A DNA stretch of 64,000 nt from Natronomonas halophila. Lineage in GTDB: Archaea; Halobacteriota; Halobacteria; Halobacteriales; Haloarculaceae. The notes beneath the pieces are model-generated. The model was not told where the DNA came from and made no database searches. It saw nothing but the letters and a program-made list of their open reading frames with translations. Every line of letters starts with the position of its first letter. Position 1 is the first letter of the stretch. The stretch covers positions 1,922,001-1,986,000 of the forward strand of contig NZ_CP058334.1 in the NCBI RefSeq assembly GCF_013391085.1, in the 5' to 3' direction. The translations under genes and the position numbers were made by a program. Of the stretch, positions 17,962 to 27,641 are shown one piece after another.

Positions 17962-19511
17962 GCGGTGAGTACGCCTCGACGCTCGTCACCGACGAGGCGA
18001 CGCTCGGCGAGCGTGTCGCCTCGACGACGATTGGCCTCGGCCTCCTCGTGTTCGTGCTGTCGGTGCTGGCGGTCGCTCGCGTGGTGACCGAGGAGGCGTC
18101 GGTCCTCGGTATCGGCCTCTACGATTTCCTCGCTGGCGGCCTGCTGGCGATGGGTCTCGGCGTCGGCGTCGTCGGCGTCGGGTCGGCACTCGGGCGGGTC
18201 GCAACGACGCCCGACGAGACGCCGGGCACGGTCACCGCGGGCGCATTCGGCCTTATCGCGGCCGCCGTCGTCTGGCTGTCGACCGCCCAAATCGGCGCTT
18301 TCGGCCCCCTTGGAGGCGTCCCCGCTGGCCTCCTCGCGGGCGCCGTCACGTTCGTCGGCCTCGGGTTGCTGCCGGAGGATCTCGGGTCGACGCTGCCGAC
18401 GGTTGCGGTTGCGGTCGCGGTCTCTGGGGCCGTGCTGACGAACCTCCTCACGCCCGCGTGGCTGTGGGACCCCGAGTGGCTCTCGGCGGGCTTTTCGGGG
18501 TCGATGACGATTCCGGTGCTGCTTGCGGTCGCCGCGCTCCTGACGGCGTGGGCCGGCGCGAAAGCCTACGGCGGCTACGGCAGCGAGGGCCGACAGGCCG
18601 GCGCGTACCTGCTGGTCGCGCTGAACGCGCTCGGGATGTTGGCCGTGCTGTTGGCCATCATCCTCTTTATCGTCACGAAGGGCGTCGCCCCGGCCTTCGA
18701 GGGGTTCTCGCTGTCCCCCTTCGATTGGCCGTTCGTCCTGAACGGCTACTCGTTCCGGCCGGACGTGGTCAACGGGGTGTTCCCGGCCATCGTCGGCACG
18801 ATATACCTCGTGGTCGGGGCGACGCTAACGGGCGTCCCCGTCGCCGTCGCCGCCGCCGTGTTCCTCACCGAATACGCCGAACAGGGGCCGTTCGTCGGCG
18901 CCGTGGAAATCGCCACGAACGGCCTCTGGAGTACGCCCTCGGTAGTGTACGGCCTGTTCGGCTACGCCTTCCTCGTGCCGCGACTCGGCGGCACCACCTC
19001 GCTGCTGTCGGGGATGCTCGTTCTCGGGTTCATGCTGATGCCGCTGTGTCTCATCACCTCACGGGAGGCCATCAAGGCCGTTCCCGACGAATACCGCGAC
19101 GCCAGCGCCGCCCTCGGCGTCTCCCAGTGGGAGACCGTCAAAAGCGTCGTCGTCCCCGCGGCGATGCCCGGCATCGTCACGGGCGTTATTCTGGGCGTCG
19201 GCCGCATCGCCGGCGAGACGGCGCCCATCCTGCTGGTGATGTCCGGCGGCCTGCGCGACGACGCCCCGAACGTTCTCGGGTCCTTCGAGTTCACCTCGGC
19301 GCCGCCCTTCGTCGCCAACGACGCGCTGTTGCAGAGTTCACCGGCCCTCCCGTATCAACTGTACGCGACCATCACCTCGGGCGTCTCCGCGGAGAACGCC
19401 GTCGAGTACGGCTGGGGCACCGCCTTCGTGCTGCTGGTGGTCGTGCTGTCGTTCTACGCGGTCGGCATCGCCACGCGGATGTACTTCAGACGGAGACTCA
19501 ACTATGAGTAA
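17958..19511 (+). CDS. pstA: Phosphate ABC permease PstA with a long N-terminal membrane extension
   Basis: 517 residues, much longer than bacterial PstA (about 280-300). Residues 220-517 are the standard permease with the EAA-type loop [20 protein letters not shown]. Residues 20-215 add about five or six helices rich in Gly, Ala, Val and Leu. Similar elongation is seen in other haloarchaeal PstA as far as I recall. It overlaps pstC by four and pstB by eight bases. Confidence 0.93.
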   Translation: MSGEYASTLVTDEATLGERVASTTIGLGLLVFVLSVLAVARVVTEEASVLGIGLYDFLAGGLLAMGLGVGVVGVGSALGRVATTPDETPGTVTAGAFGLIAAAVVWLSTAQIGAFGPLGGVPAGLLAGAVTFVGLGLLPEDLGSTLPTVAVAVAVSGAVLTNLLTPAWLWDPEWLSAGFSGSMTIPVLLAVAALLTAWAGAKAYGGYGSEGRQAGAYLLVALNALGMLAVLLAIILFIVTKGVAPAFEGFSLSPFDWPFVLNGYSFRPDVVNGVFPAIVGTIYLVVGATLTGVPVAVAAAVFLTEYAEQGPFVGAVEIATNGLWSTPSVVYGLFGYAFLVPRLGGTTSLLSGMLVLGFMLMPLCLITSREAIKAVPDEYRDASAALGVSQWETVKSVVVPAAMPGIVTGVILGVGRIAGETAPILLVMSGGLRDDAPNVLGSFEFTSAPPFVANDALLQSSPALPYQLYATITSGVSAENAVEYGWGTAFVLLVVVLSFYAVGIATRMYFRRRLNYE

Positions 19512-20427
19512 CACCACACCATTGGAGACGGAACGGACCGATGGACGCGACGACCCCGACGCTGTGCGCGCAACGACGGTCGGCGAGTCCGAGGAAACGA
19601 TTCGGCCCGCCTGGCGCCAGTACGACTTCGAGGGCGACCCGAAGATGTCGGTTCGAAACCTCGACGTCCACTACGGCGACGACCACGCGCTGAAGGACAT
19701 CAGCATGGAGATTCCCGAGGAGAGCGTCACCGCGCTCATCGGGCCATCCGGCTGCGGGAAGTCGACGTTCCTCCGGTGTCTGAACCGGATGAACGACCGG
19801 ATTCGCGCCGCCGACGTCGACGGCGAGGTGACCTACGACGGCGAAGACATCTATCAGGGTGGCGTCAACCTCGTCGAACTCCGCAAGCGCGTCGGGATGG
19901 TGTTTCAGGCGCCGAACCCCTTCCCGAAGTCGATTCGGGAGAACGTCTCCTACGGGCCGCGCAAACACGGCGAGGTCCGGACCGGCTTCTTCGACCGCCT
20001 GACCGGCCGCGACGACCGCGAACAGCGGGACCGAATCGTCGAGGAGTCCCTCCGGAAGGCGGCGCTGTGGGACGAGGTCAACGACCGCCTCGACGAGAAC
20101 GCCCTCAGCCTCTCGGGCGGCCAACAACAGCGGCTCTGTATCGCCCGCTGTCTCGCGGTCGACCCCGAGGTCATCCTGATGGACGAACCGGCGTCGGCGC
20201 TGGACCCCATCGCGACTGCGAAAATCGAGGACCTCATCGAGGAGCTATCCGAGGAGTACACGGTCGTCGTCGTCACCCACAACATGCAGCAGGCCGCCCG
20301 CATCTCCGACCAGACGGCCGTCTTCCTCACCGGCGGCGAACTCGTCGAGTACGGCGACACCGACCGCATCTTCGAGAACCCGAACAGCGACCGCGTCGAG
20401 GATTACATCACCGGGAAGTTCGGCTAA
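19504..20427 (+). CDS. pstB: Phosphate ABC transporter ATPase PstB
   Basis: 307 residues. Walker [10 protein letters not shown] (about residues 80-88), signature LSGGQQQR, Walker [14 protein letters not shown], and a PstB-type N-terminal stretch [19 protein letters not shown] after a 50-residue polar extension. Powers PstCA. Confidence 0.95.
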   Translation: MSNTTPLETERTDGRDDPDAVRATTVGESEETIRPAWRQYDFEGDPKMSVRNLDVHYGDDHALKDISMEIPEESVTALIGPSGCGKSTFLRCLNRMNDRIRAADVDGEVTYDGEDIYQGGVNLVELRKRVGMVFQAPNPFPKSIRENVSYGPRKHGEVRTGFFDRLTGRDDREQRDRIVEESLRKAALWDEVNDRLDENALSLSGGQQQRLCIARCLAVDPEVILMDEPASALDPIATAKIEDLIEELSEEYTVVVVTHNMQQAARISDQTAVFLTGGELVEYGDTDRIFENPNSDRVEDYITGKFG

Positions 20428-20429
20428 CC

Positions 20430-20561
20430 ATGTCCCGAGCAGACTACCAGCGACAACTCGACGCCCTCCGCGCCGACGTCGTCGAGATGAGCGACCACGC
20501 CGTCGACGGCTGTGCGCGCATCGTCTACATGACCGACCACGACGCGGGGTCGCTCTACTGA
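20430..20561 (+). pseudogene. phoU: phoU truncated to its first 43 codons
   Basis: ATG 20430, two bases after the pstB stop. It encodes SRADYQRQLDALRADVVEMS, closely resembling the first helix of PhoU, then ends at TGA 20559-20561 after TDHDAGSLY. PhoU normally has about 220 residues forming two three-helix bundles, so only the start remains. The next gene begins two bases later, so the missing part was cleanly deleted rather than frameshifted. A functional 43-residue peptide is possible but unlikely. The neighbouring AbrB-PhoU protein may take over the role. Confidence 0.65.
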
Positions 20562-20563
20562 CG

Positions 20564-21562
20564 ATGAACTCGATATCCGATTCCGACCCGGTGAAACGGA
20601 AGGTGCAGTTGGCCGGCGGCTCGACGTTTACCCTCTCCATCCCGAAGGAGTGGGCGACACAGCGTGATATCTCGCCCGGCACGGGCCTGCTCATCTATCC
20701 CTTCGACGACCGCCTCGTCGTCGCGCCGGCCGAGCGCAACGACGGCGGCCGGACGACGGTCATCGACGCCGACAGCCTCGACGAGGAACTACTCGCGTGG
20801 CGGATGCGAGCCGCCTACGTTTCGGGTGCCGACGCCATCGAGGTGCGCTCGAAGACGGGGCTGTCGACCGCCCAGCGTCGCCTCGCATCGAGCATCGTCA
20901 CCGACCTCGTCGGGATGGAAATCGCCGAGGAATCAGAGACCGAACTCCGCATTCGGAGCCTGCTGAACGCCGCCGAAGTTTCGCTGGAACGCACCATCGA
21001 ACAGCTCCGCAATCTCGCGTTGCCGATGCATCGGGACGCCATCGAGGCGGTCCGGACCGACGACGCGGAGTTCGCCGCACAGGTCGCCGCCCGCGATGAC
21101 GACGTCGACCGGCTGTTCGCGCTCGTCAGCCGGCAGTTCCATCGCGTCCTCACCGACGTCCGGGAGATGGAGCACCTCGAACCCGGCCATCTGCGGGCGT
21201 TCGCCCAGTTCCGTATCGCCCGCCAACTCGAACGCGTCGCCGACCACGCCGAACGCATCGCAGCGGTAACCGACCGCCAGCCGGCGGGGCCGCCGACGGA
21301 GGTCGCCGACCGTCTGGCGGGGTTCGGCGCGGACGCACGGCGGGTCGTTACGACCGCCCTCGACGGCGACGCCGCGCGGGCGCTGGGGCAGCGAGCCGAC
21401 GTACTCGATGCGGCGGATACCTTCGACCGCGAACTCCACGACAGCCGCACCGAATCGACGTATCTCTACGGGCGCATCGTCGAACGCGTCCGCCGGACCG
21501 CAGAACACGGCGGCAACGTCGCCGAAGTCGTCGCGCTCCTCGATGCGACCGATAACCGATAG
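20564..21562 (+). CDS. AbrB-PhoU domain phosphate uptake regulator
   Basis: 332 residues. Residues 10-55 form a SpoVT/AbrB-type DNA-binding fold (KRKVQLAGGSTFTLSIPKEW); residues about 110-330 form PhoU-like helical bundles (EVSLERTIEQLRNLALPMHRDAI, RIARQLERVADHAERIA). The combination is common in haloarchaeal pst operons and presumably ties phosphate transport state to transcription. It follows the truncated phoU by two bases and closes the operon. Confidence 0.88.
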   Translation: MNSISDSDPVKRKVQLAGGSTFTLSIPKEWATQRDISPGTGLLIYPFDDRLVVAPAERNDGGRTTVIDADSLDEELLAWRMRAAYVSGADAIEVRSKTGLSTAQRRLASSIVTDLVGMEIAEESETELRIRSLLNAAEVSLERTIEQLRNLALPMHRDAIEAVRTDDAEFAAQVAARDDDVDRLFALVSRQFHRVLTDVREMEHLEPGHLRAFAQFRIARQLERVADHAERIAAVTDRQPAGPPTEVADRLAGFGADARRVVTTALDGDAARALGQRADVLDAADTFDRELHDSRTESTYLYGRIVERVRRTAEHGGNVAEVVALLDATDNR

Positions 21563-21639
21563 GCGCTCCCTTTTCCTGCAGCCGTCGCTGTAGGAGCGGC
21601 CGAACTGGTCGTACCGTTCCGGTTACCGACGCGGGTCGC

Positions 21640-22446
21640 CTACCGGTTCCACGGCGCTTCTTCGAAATCGACGTACCGTTTCTCGCGGTCGATGGCGTCG
21701 ATTCGCTCGATGTCGGCGTCGGTCAGGTCCACGTCGAGGGCGCCGATGTTCTCCTCGATGTGGTCGGCGGATGCGGATTTCGGAATCGCGGCGACCGAGT
21801 CCTTCGAGAGCAGCCACGCCAACGCGACCTGTGCGGGCGTCGCGCCGTGGCTCTCTGCGATGTCGACCAGTTCCGGAACCTCGGTGACGTTGCCTTTCGC
21901 CATCGGCGTGTAGGCGACCAGCTGGTGGCCATGCTCGCGGGCCAGTGCACGGAGTCGGCCCTGCTGGAGCAGGGGGTGGCACTCGACCTGATGGGCGAAC
22001 AGCGGCGCATCGAGCGTTTCGATAGCCGCCTCCAGCAGTTCGGGCGTGAAGTTCGACAGGCCGACGTTTCGAATCAGGCCACGCTCGTAGAGGTCGTCGA
22101 ACGCCGACAGCGTCTCCCGTCGGTCGTAGGCCCGAATCGGCCAATGGACGTACAGCAAATCGAGCGTCGTTACGCCCAGGCGTTCCCGGCTGGCTTCGGC
22201 GTGGTCGATAACGTCGTCGTACGAGAGGTTGTCCGGGCTGATTTTCGTGGCCAGAAAGACGTCCTCGCGGTCGACGTCGGACCGCCGGATGCCTTCGCCG
22301 ACGGCCCGTTCGTTCTCGTAGCCTTCGGCGGTATCGACGTGCCGGTAGCCGCAGTCCAGCGCCGTCGCGACGCTTTCCGCACAGACCTCCGGGTCGGTGT
22401 TCTCGTAGGTTCCGATGCCGATGTCGGGGAGTTCCTCGACGACCAT
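21640..22446 (-). CDS. Aldo/keto reductase
   Basis: 268 residues from ATG 22446. NADPH-dependent carbonyl reductase with the full catalytic tetrad: Asp38 and Tyr43 (HVDTAEGYENE), Lys68 (LATKIS) and His101 (LLYVHWP). C-terminal cofactor segment SVAAIPKSASADHIEENI. The frame stays open upstream to 22737 but that part overlaps the next gene and is unlike an AKR N-terminus. It is the last clearly core-type gene before the transfer-like block. Confidence 0.92.
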   Translation of the reverse strand: MVVEELPDIGIGTYENTDPEVCAESVATALDCGYRHVDTAEGYENERAVGEGIRRSDVDREDVFLATKISPDNLSYDDVIDHAEASRERLGVTTLDLLYVHWPIRAYDRRETLSAFDDLYERGLIRNVGLSNFTPELLEAAIETLDAPLFAHQVECHPLLQQGRLRALAREHGHQLVAYTPMAKGNVTEVPELVDIAESHGATPAQVALAWLLSKDSVAAIPKSASADHIEENIGALDVDLTDADIERIDAIDREKRYVDFEEAPWNR

Positions 22447-22517
22447 ACCCCGTATGGAGGCGGCGGTCCCTTGGGTGTTCGTCCTCCAACTGACTGAGCT
22501 GTAGAATTTTCTTGCAT

Positions 22518-22538
22518 ACGGGTCACCCGTTGACCCGT
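22518..22538. repeat. 8-bp inverted repeat at the left border of the transfer block
   Basis: ACGGGTCA-CCCGT-TGACCCGT, a perfect dyad with a 5-base centre, lies between the VirB4-like stop and the aldo/keto reductase start. It could be an operator for the reductase or a terminator-type hairpin for the transfer operon. No second copy was seen at the right end of the block. Confidence 0.35.
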
Positions 22539-22567
22539 TGAAAAACCAAACCGGCAGAGGGCCTGGA

Positions 22568-24652
22568 TTAATCGTCATCCGCGATAGCGGATGAATCTGC
22601 TTCTGTACCAGTAGCGAGATCTGGTGGCGTTTCGTTTTCGATGACAGCCATCTCTCGGGGGAGTGCTCTGATTTTGATTCCACGCCATTCCCCGTCGACG
22701 CCGAGGAGTGCTTGCGAGTAGCCTTTCTCCTTGTCACCCGGAACCGCGTTCTGAACGAACCGCATTTGGGCGTGATTCAAATCGAAGATCTCCGCGATAT
22801 CCGGGTCCATCCCGTCGAGTTTGTGGAACTGCTTGATGGCACACTGGTCAAGGATGATTTTTGAGATATCGTGTGCGAGGAACTCATCGACAGTCTGTGT
22901 GACCAGTCGAATCGACAAGTCGTGGTGGCGATGGTGTCTGAAGATGGTCTCTAGATACTCCAGGGTCTCGGCGTCTTTCATGAGGTACCGCGCCTCGTCG
23001 ATAATAAACACGACCTCCTTTTCTGTCTCCTTGGCACGCTCATAGACCAGTGAAATGAGCAACTCCATCAACAGGCTCGTGTGTCCACCGATAGACCCAC
23101 CCTGCTGAGTCAGGTCCAGATACAACACCTTCTCGTCTCGGATGTCGAATTCGCTCTCTCGACCGAGGTTCTCGAACTGCCCGCCTTCAGCGAAGGGACG
23201 CAACTGATCGAGCAGCCAGACGGCATCCGATCGGATCTTCTCGCCTTCGGCCTCTACTCGCACGACATACTCATCGGGGTCTTCGCTCATTTCTTCGAGA
23301 ATATCCAGCATCTCCTGTACCGTCGGACTCTCGCGGCTGTGCGTCGAGACGTCTTCCGTGATTCCCTTCCGGTCGTAGGCTTCGTCGATGGCGAGTTCTA
23401 GCGTTGTGCGTCGATCGCCGAGGTCCACATCGCGGAGCGCGAAGTAGTTCGTGAAGAAACTCACCGCCCGGTTTCGCTTTTCTTTTAGAGGGCTCGCATC
23501 ATCGCCACGTTCGGCACGGCGGTGTTCCGGGGTCGGTTTGATTTCTAACGGGTTGAGACCCAGCGTTCCGCCGACGGTCAACTGTCGGCCGCCGAGCGCA
23601 TCGACGACCCCATTCCAGTTGTTGAGCGGCTCGAGAACGACCCCAATCCGATCCGGATCACGCTCTAGCGTACGGATGAAGTTCTGTTTCGAACCGAAGG
23701 ACTTCCCCGAACCAGGATCCCCAACCGTGAACATCGCATAGCCGTCCTCGCGCTCGAAGGGGTCGATAACGACGGGGCTTCGGGTGTCCTTGTGGATACC
23801 GAATTCGACGCCACCGTCCTCGAGAATCGTTGCGTTATGCGGTGACGCAAGCAACGCACCGACGGCGCCGCCGAGCGCAACGGCATCCCGTTCCAGCCCG
23901 CTCGGACCGACCGGAGCGGCCGACCGGAGCGCCTTGTCCTGCGTACAAATCGCCGTCTTCGGTTCCAGTCCAGCCGGTTGCTCACGGAGCGTCGCTCTGA
24001 CTTTCTTGACGGCCTGCTGGAGTTCGTCCCGTGTGTCCGCCCGCACCGTAATGACGAGTTCCTGGTCGAAGACCTGCTGGCCGTTCTCGACGGCCTTGTA
24101 GGTCGCGACGGCGTCGTTGGCTTTCTCCTGTAGATAGGCACCCCTGACCGATTTTTCGAGGTCGGCATCAGCCTGTAAGTCGTCGGCCACCCGTTGCAGT
24201 TCGTCGCGAGCACGGCCTTGGTTTTTTGGCACGATGCGAGACGTCACGTCGAACTCGATATCGGTCAACTCGAAGAGCTTGCTCAGATAGCCATCCTTCG
24301 GAGCGTCGGGATATTCTGCGACGTACAGAGTGGTCGTCCATTGTTCACCGACCTTCGCGGCTCTGGTATCCCACTGAACCGCCGCTGGTGCTACCGTATC
24401 CTGATGCTGTTCGGCGATCGAATCCAACAGATCACGTTCGATATCGGCCGCTTCCAACGTTTCCTCGTCGAGGTGGGAGGAGAGTGGTGTCTCTTCGCGA
24501 GTTCGCTCGCGCCACCACGAAACGAGATTCGCGATCACGATGAGTGCGAGCACGCTGCTGACACCGTATACCAGTATTCCCTCACTCGAAACGACAGGCG
24601 GTAGCGAATCGAGTCGACTGATCGCGTCTGTAATAACCTCGCTTGGTGTCAT
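22568..24652 (-). CDS. VirB4/TraC-like (HerA-FtsK superfamily) ATPase
   Basis: 694 residues. A hydrophobic helix near residues 27-46, a VirB4-like N-terminal half, then Walker A GDPGSGKS (311-318) and Walker B VVFIIDEARY (about 560). VirB4 proteins energise assembly and substrate transfer of type IV secretion systems; archaeal CedB-like DNA-import ATPases belong to the same superfamily. The start overlaps the upstream gene by four bases. Last gene of a minus-strand operon of membrane proteins. The family is firm; whether the substrate is DNA or protein is not shown. Confidence 0.85.
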   Translation of the reverse strand: MTPSEVITDAISRLDSLPPVVSSEGILVYGVSSVLALIVIANLVSWWRERTREETPLSSHLDEETLEAADIERDLLDSIAEQHQDTVAPAAVQWDTRAAKVGEQWTTTLYVAEYPDAPKDGYLSKLFELTDIEFDVTSRIVPKNQGRARDELQRVADDLQADADLEKSVRGAYLQEKANDAVATYKAVENGQQVFDQELVITVRADTRDELQQAVKKVRATLREQPAGLEPKTAICTQDKALRSAAPVGPSGLERDAVALGGAVGALLASPHNATILEDGGVEFGIHKDTRSPVVIDPFEREDGYAMFTVGDPGSGKSFGSKQNFIRTLERDPDRIGVVLEPLNNWNGVVDALGGRQLTVGGTLGLNPLEIKPTPEHRRAERGDDASPLKEKRNRAVSFFTNYFALRDVDLGDRRTTLELAIDEAYDRKGITEDVSTHSRESPTVQEMLDILEEMSEDPDEYVVRVEAEGEKIRSDAVWLLDQLRPFAEGGQFENLGRESEFDIRDEKVLYLDLTQQGGSIGGHTSLLMELLISLVYERAKETEKEVVFIIDEARYLMKDAETLEYLETIFRHHRHHDLSIRLVTQTVDEFLAHDISKIILDQCAIKQFHKLDGMDPDIAEIFDLNHAQMRFVQNAVPGDKEKGYSQALLGVDGEWRGIKIRALPREMAVIENETPPDLATGTEADSSAIADDD

Positions 24653-25743
24653 CGGTCGTCCTCCCGCGGACTCCGACTCACAGCCGGTTCGGTACGGATG
24701 AGCTGCTCGGCGTGGTCTTCGCTGAGTTCCTCACCGTTCCAGAATTCGGTCAGTAGAAGGAATATCTCGACTGTCGTGAGGCGTCGGTCGGTCCACCCGG
24801 AGACGTTGTCGATGAACTCCGAGCGGACCGTCTCGATTCGATCATCGAGCTTTTCGAACATTGCAGCCCGCAACTCGGATTCTTCGAGTTGCTCTCGCCG
24901 GGTGACGAACGGGTTGAACAGAAAACCGATAATCGGGAACTTCGTGAGTTTCTCGCCCGGCGTTTGCTCGGCTCCGTATCGCTTGTAGACCTCAATGCGA
25001 TCGACCTCGACGCCGAGATAGTAGTGCAACTCTTGAGCGTCTGCGAGGTCGTCGGGCCGTTTGTCTTGGTATTCCTCGATCAACTCGCCGAAGACCGGAT
25101 TGGCTTGGACGTCCTCGTCTTCAAGTCGATCATCGAGTTGTTTGACGAGCCGTTCGACCGGAAACGAGCGGGTCGTCGCATACATCGTCAGTGGGAAGCC
25201 CAACTCGTTGTTCGCGAACTCCTCGCCCGCTCGCTGGACGGCGGCCCAGTCATCTGACATGGCGAAATCCATGTTCGCCGGTTCGAGTTCGATGAACGCC
25301 TCCATCGTCCCATCCGTCCGCTCGATGGCGTTCGCACCCGGCCATGCCCGCCTGACGTTCGTCAGGTCCTGTGTGGATTCATCGACGCTGAACGGCGTGT
25401 ACTGAACCAGACCGCCCTCGGTGGTCGGGTTGGTATCCGCCGTGCGATAGCTGTGGGTCACCCGTGGACGCTTTGTGACATAGCGTAGAACGTCGGTCAA
25501 CCAGTCCCACGCGGTGAGTTGCGGTGGTGCTGCATAGACCAGTGCCGTACCGATGGTCAGCCCTGTGAAGAGGAGACCGATGGTAACGATACCGATGTTC
25601 AGCAAACTGCCGATGAGTAGGCCAGCTAACGGAAATCCAAGCAAGACGCCGACATCTCCTTCCCGAATGTTGATGACCGGGATGCGATTGTCTTCACCGA
25701 GACGGTTCATGATGCGCCGTTGTGCTCTGTCGTAGTCAGTCAT
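24649..25743 (-). CDS. Membrane partner of the VirB4-like ATPase (PrgI/VirB3-type plus VirB4 N-terminal-like)
   Basis: 364 residues. Two adjacent hydrophobic segments at about residues 30-70 (VGVLLGFPLAGLLIGSLLNI and a second) resemble the PrgI/VirB3 two-helix hairpin. The rest is a soluble domain with a parallel to VirB4 N-terminal domains (AFIELEPANMDFAMSDDW, YLGVEVDRIEVYKRYG). No nucleotide-binding motif. Coupled by ATGA overlap to the ATPase, so the two probably form one complex. The specific family call is moderate. Confidence 0.6.
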   Translation of the reverse strand: MTDYDRAQRRIMNRLGEDNRIPVINIREGDVGVLLGFPLAGLLIGSLLNIGIVTIGLLFTGLTIGTALVYAAPPQLTAWDWLTDVLRYVTKRPRVTHSYRTADTNPTTEGGLVQYTPFSVDESTQDLTNVRRAWPGANAIERTDGTMEAFIELEPANMDFAMSDDWAAVQRAGEEFANNELGFPLTMYATTRSFPVERLVKQLDDRLEDEDVQANPVFGELIEEYQDKRPDDLADAQELHYYLGVEVDRIEVYKRYGAEQTPGEKLTKFPIIGFLFNPFVTRREQLEESELRAAMFEKLDDRIETVRSEFIDNVSGWTDRRLTTVEIFLLLTEFWNGEELSEDHAEQLIRTEPAVSRSPREDDR

Positions 25744-25746
25744 TGA

Positions 25747-26862
25747 TCAGTAGTAGGCCGGATCGTTTTCTTTTCGCCGATACTCCGAACGACCTCCAGA
25801 GTCCGCCTCGTCGGATGAATCCGAGGCAGGTTGATCTCCCGTTCGTCGGGCGACTCTGTATCGGTTCGATACCGCCACGCTTGCGCCGGCTGTTGGTCCC
25901 CAACGGCCGGCAGCAGCAGCGGCTCTCGGACCACCGATCGCAGCCGCTCCAGCGACGGTTCCCAACAGCACTGTTCCTCGACTCGCTGTTCCCAGCACTC
26001 GGGCTGCCAGCGGGCTCGCATATTGGAACGTCTTCCAGGTGACGAATAACGCGATAATCGGTAGCGAGATTACGACGAGATACTCGAAGAACGACCCTGA
26101 AACGGCCAGTTTTGACTCGCCAGTAAACAGGAACGCATAGCCGCGGAACAGAAGCGCAGCCGGCAATGGGAGAATCGCGAGCGGGATAAACTGGGCACAG
26201 ATTCGTCGGGCGATTCCCGAAAGGACAGGAACGTTTCCGTAGGAAATCGCAAGCCCAACTGGCATCCCGTAGAGGTACACGTACAGTAGGACGTCTCGAA
26301 TGAAAAACAGCGCCTGTACAGCGAGCATCGAGAGGCCGCCAACCATCGCCATGAGAAGCGTGACTACGGGTGTATCAACCGCGTGTGGAAGCATCGCGAT
26401 GAGTGCCTCCGCTACCTGCGTGATATTCGGGAGCAACCCGATTGTAAGCCCGTGAACGAAGTACAACGTCATCACCGCGAGCCAATACCAGGTGACAATG
26501 AGGAATGCACCTGTCCACGACGACCGCCGAGCCTTTCGCTGTTCGTAGGCGCTTCCCATGTTGAATATCCGGATAAAATGCCGTCCTTGGACACAGAGAA
26601 AGAGAATAACGAGTCCGAAAATCATCATCTCTCCCGCCACGGTTGCCTCATAGATGCCGTGCCAGAGACCGTCTGATTTTGGGGGCTTGCTGAAGACTTT
26701 AGCAGTGCCATCACCCTCCGGGAGAGGTGTGGCGAAGAGCGAGGCACCCAGATCGCGAAGTCCCCCCACTAATTCCTCTGAAAACCATTCTGTGACTCTT
26801 TTGACGATGTCCTCGAACCATTTCAGACCAAAATCTGAGAACGGTGTTTCGGCCATTTTCAT
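25747..26862 (-). CDS. Polytopic membrane channel-like protein (VirB6/TrbL/CedA type)
   Basis: 371 residues with about seven hydrophobic segments between residues 70 and 320 and an amphipathic N-terminus. The layout matches inner-membrane channel components of type IV secretion systems (VirB6, TrbL) and the archaeal DNA importer CedA; no sequence motif decides between them. The C-terminal 50 residues are polar and disordered-looking. Three bases separate its stop from the next start; its own start overlaps the lipoprotein stop by four bases. Confidence 0.55.
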   Translation of the reverse strand: MKMAETPFSDFGLKWFEDIVKRVTEWFSEELVGGLRDLGASLFATPLPEGDGTAKVFSKPPKSDGLWHGIYEATVAGEMMIFGLVILFLCVQGRHFIRIFNMGSAYEQRKARRSSWTGAFLIVTWYWLAVMTLYFVHGLTIGLLPNITQVAEALIAMLPHAVDTPVVTLLMAMVGGLSMLAVQALFFIRDVLLYVYLYGMPVGLAISYGNVPVLSGIARRICAQFIPLAILPLPAALLFRGYAFLFTGESKLAVSGSFFEYLVVISLPIIALFVTWKTFQYASPLAARVLGTASRGTVLLGTVAGAAAIGGPRAAAAAGRWGPTAGASVAVSNRYRVARRTGDQPASDSSDEADSGGRSEYRRKENDPAYY

Positions 26863-27641
26863 CCCCTCTCGATGATTTCTGGTCTACAGGCGTCGTATTC
26901 ATCCGCACTTGGGTATTCAACCAGAAACTGCTGTTCGATATTGGGATAATTAGTTCCAGTTATAGTGATGAGACACTCTCCCTCTTGTCTCTCTTCTTTG
27001 CAATCCGTTCCCTCACCTTCGAACGAAAACGGAAGTGTACTACTGAAGATTGTATCCGCAGAATCTGGGTTTAGGATAATTCGGTCGCGTTCCCCTTGTC
27101 CGGTTGTATCGTCGAAAATACCACTTTCAGAGTTATGTAACGCTGTAGGATTCGGAACATCGCCGCTGAACTCTAACTGCTGAATGGCTGTAGGACCAGT
27201 ACCCGTATTACGTAGTTCGACAAAACATTCTACATCTGCTGTTTTTCCAAGTGAGTCTGGCATTCGATCTGGGTGATTCTCCCCTATACCGATATCGACG
27301 ATTTCCAGATTGGGATGTATGTCAAGAGATGTCGTCGCGCTTCGTTCACCGCTCTCGACTAGGGCAATCTCGTATTCGCCCGGAGTGTAATCTACACCCA
27401 ACTCGAAGGTGAGCTGAGTCTCCCCGGATGTTCGGTCTGCTTCAGCGAATAACTCACCGTCCGGATTTGTAATTGCGATATTGCCGCTGGTATCGTCGGC
27501 AAGTTTGACGACAAGTTCGGTATTGTCTACAGTGACATTCTCGAATAATTCTCCTCCCGTCGATGTACTCTCAGAGCAGCCAGCAAGCGCTGCTGCTCCG
27601 GCGATACTACACAACACGTTGCGTCGAGTTCGCTCTCTCAT
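26859..27641 (-). CDS. Secreted lipoprotein with a CARDB-like beta domain
   Basis: 260 residues from ATG 27641, which shares one base with the stop of the upstream gene. The N-terminus MRERTRRNVLCSIAG carries two adjacent Arg and a lipobox ALAGC. The mature part is beta-rich, with repeated ELRNTGTGPTAIQQLEFSG-like pieces as in cell-adhesion or BsuPI/CARDB-type immunoglobulin folds. Probably anchored outside the membrane as part of the transfer machine. Function is unknown. Confidence 0.65.
   Translation of the reverse strand: MRERTRRNVLCSIAGAAALAGCSESTSTGGELFENVTVDNTELVVKLADDTSGNIAITNPDGELFAEADRTSGETQLTFELGVDYTPGEYEIALVESGERSATTSLDIHPNLEIVDIGIGENHPDRMPDSLGKTADVECFVELRNTGTGPTAIQQLEFSGDVPNPTALHNSESGIFDDTTGQGERDRIILNPDSADTIFSSTLPFSFEGEGTDCKEERQEGECLITITGTNYPNIEQQFLVEYPSADEYDACRPEIIERG

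Noticed and set aside
22490-22567. A possible attachment site at the left end of the transfer-like block
   Set aside because: There is a short dyad but no tRNA, and no matching copy was seen near 30.7, 42.7 or 54.3 kb.
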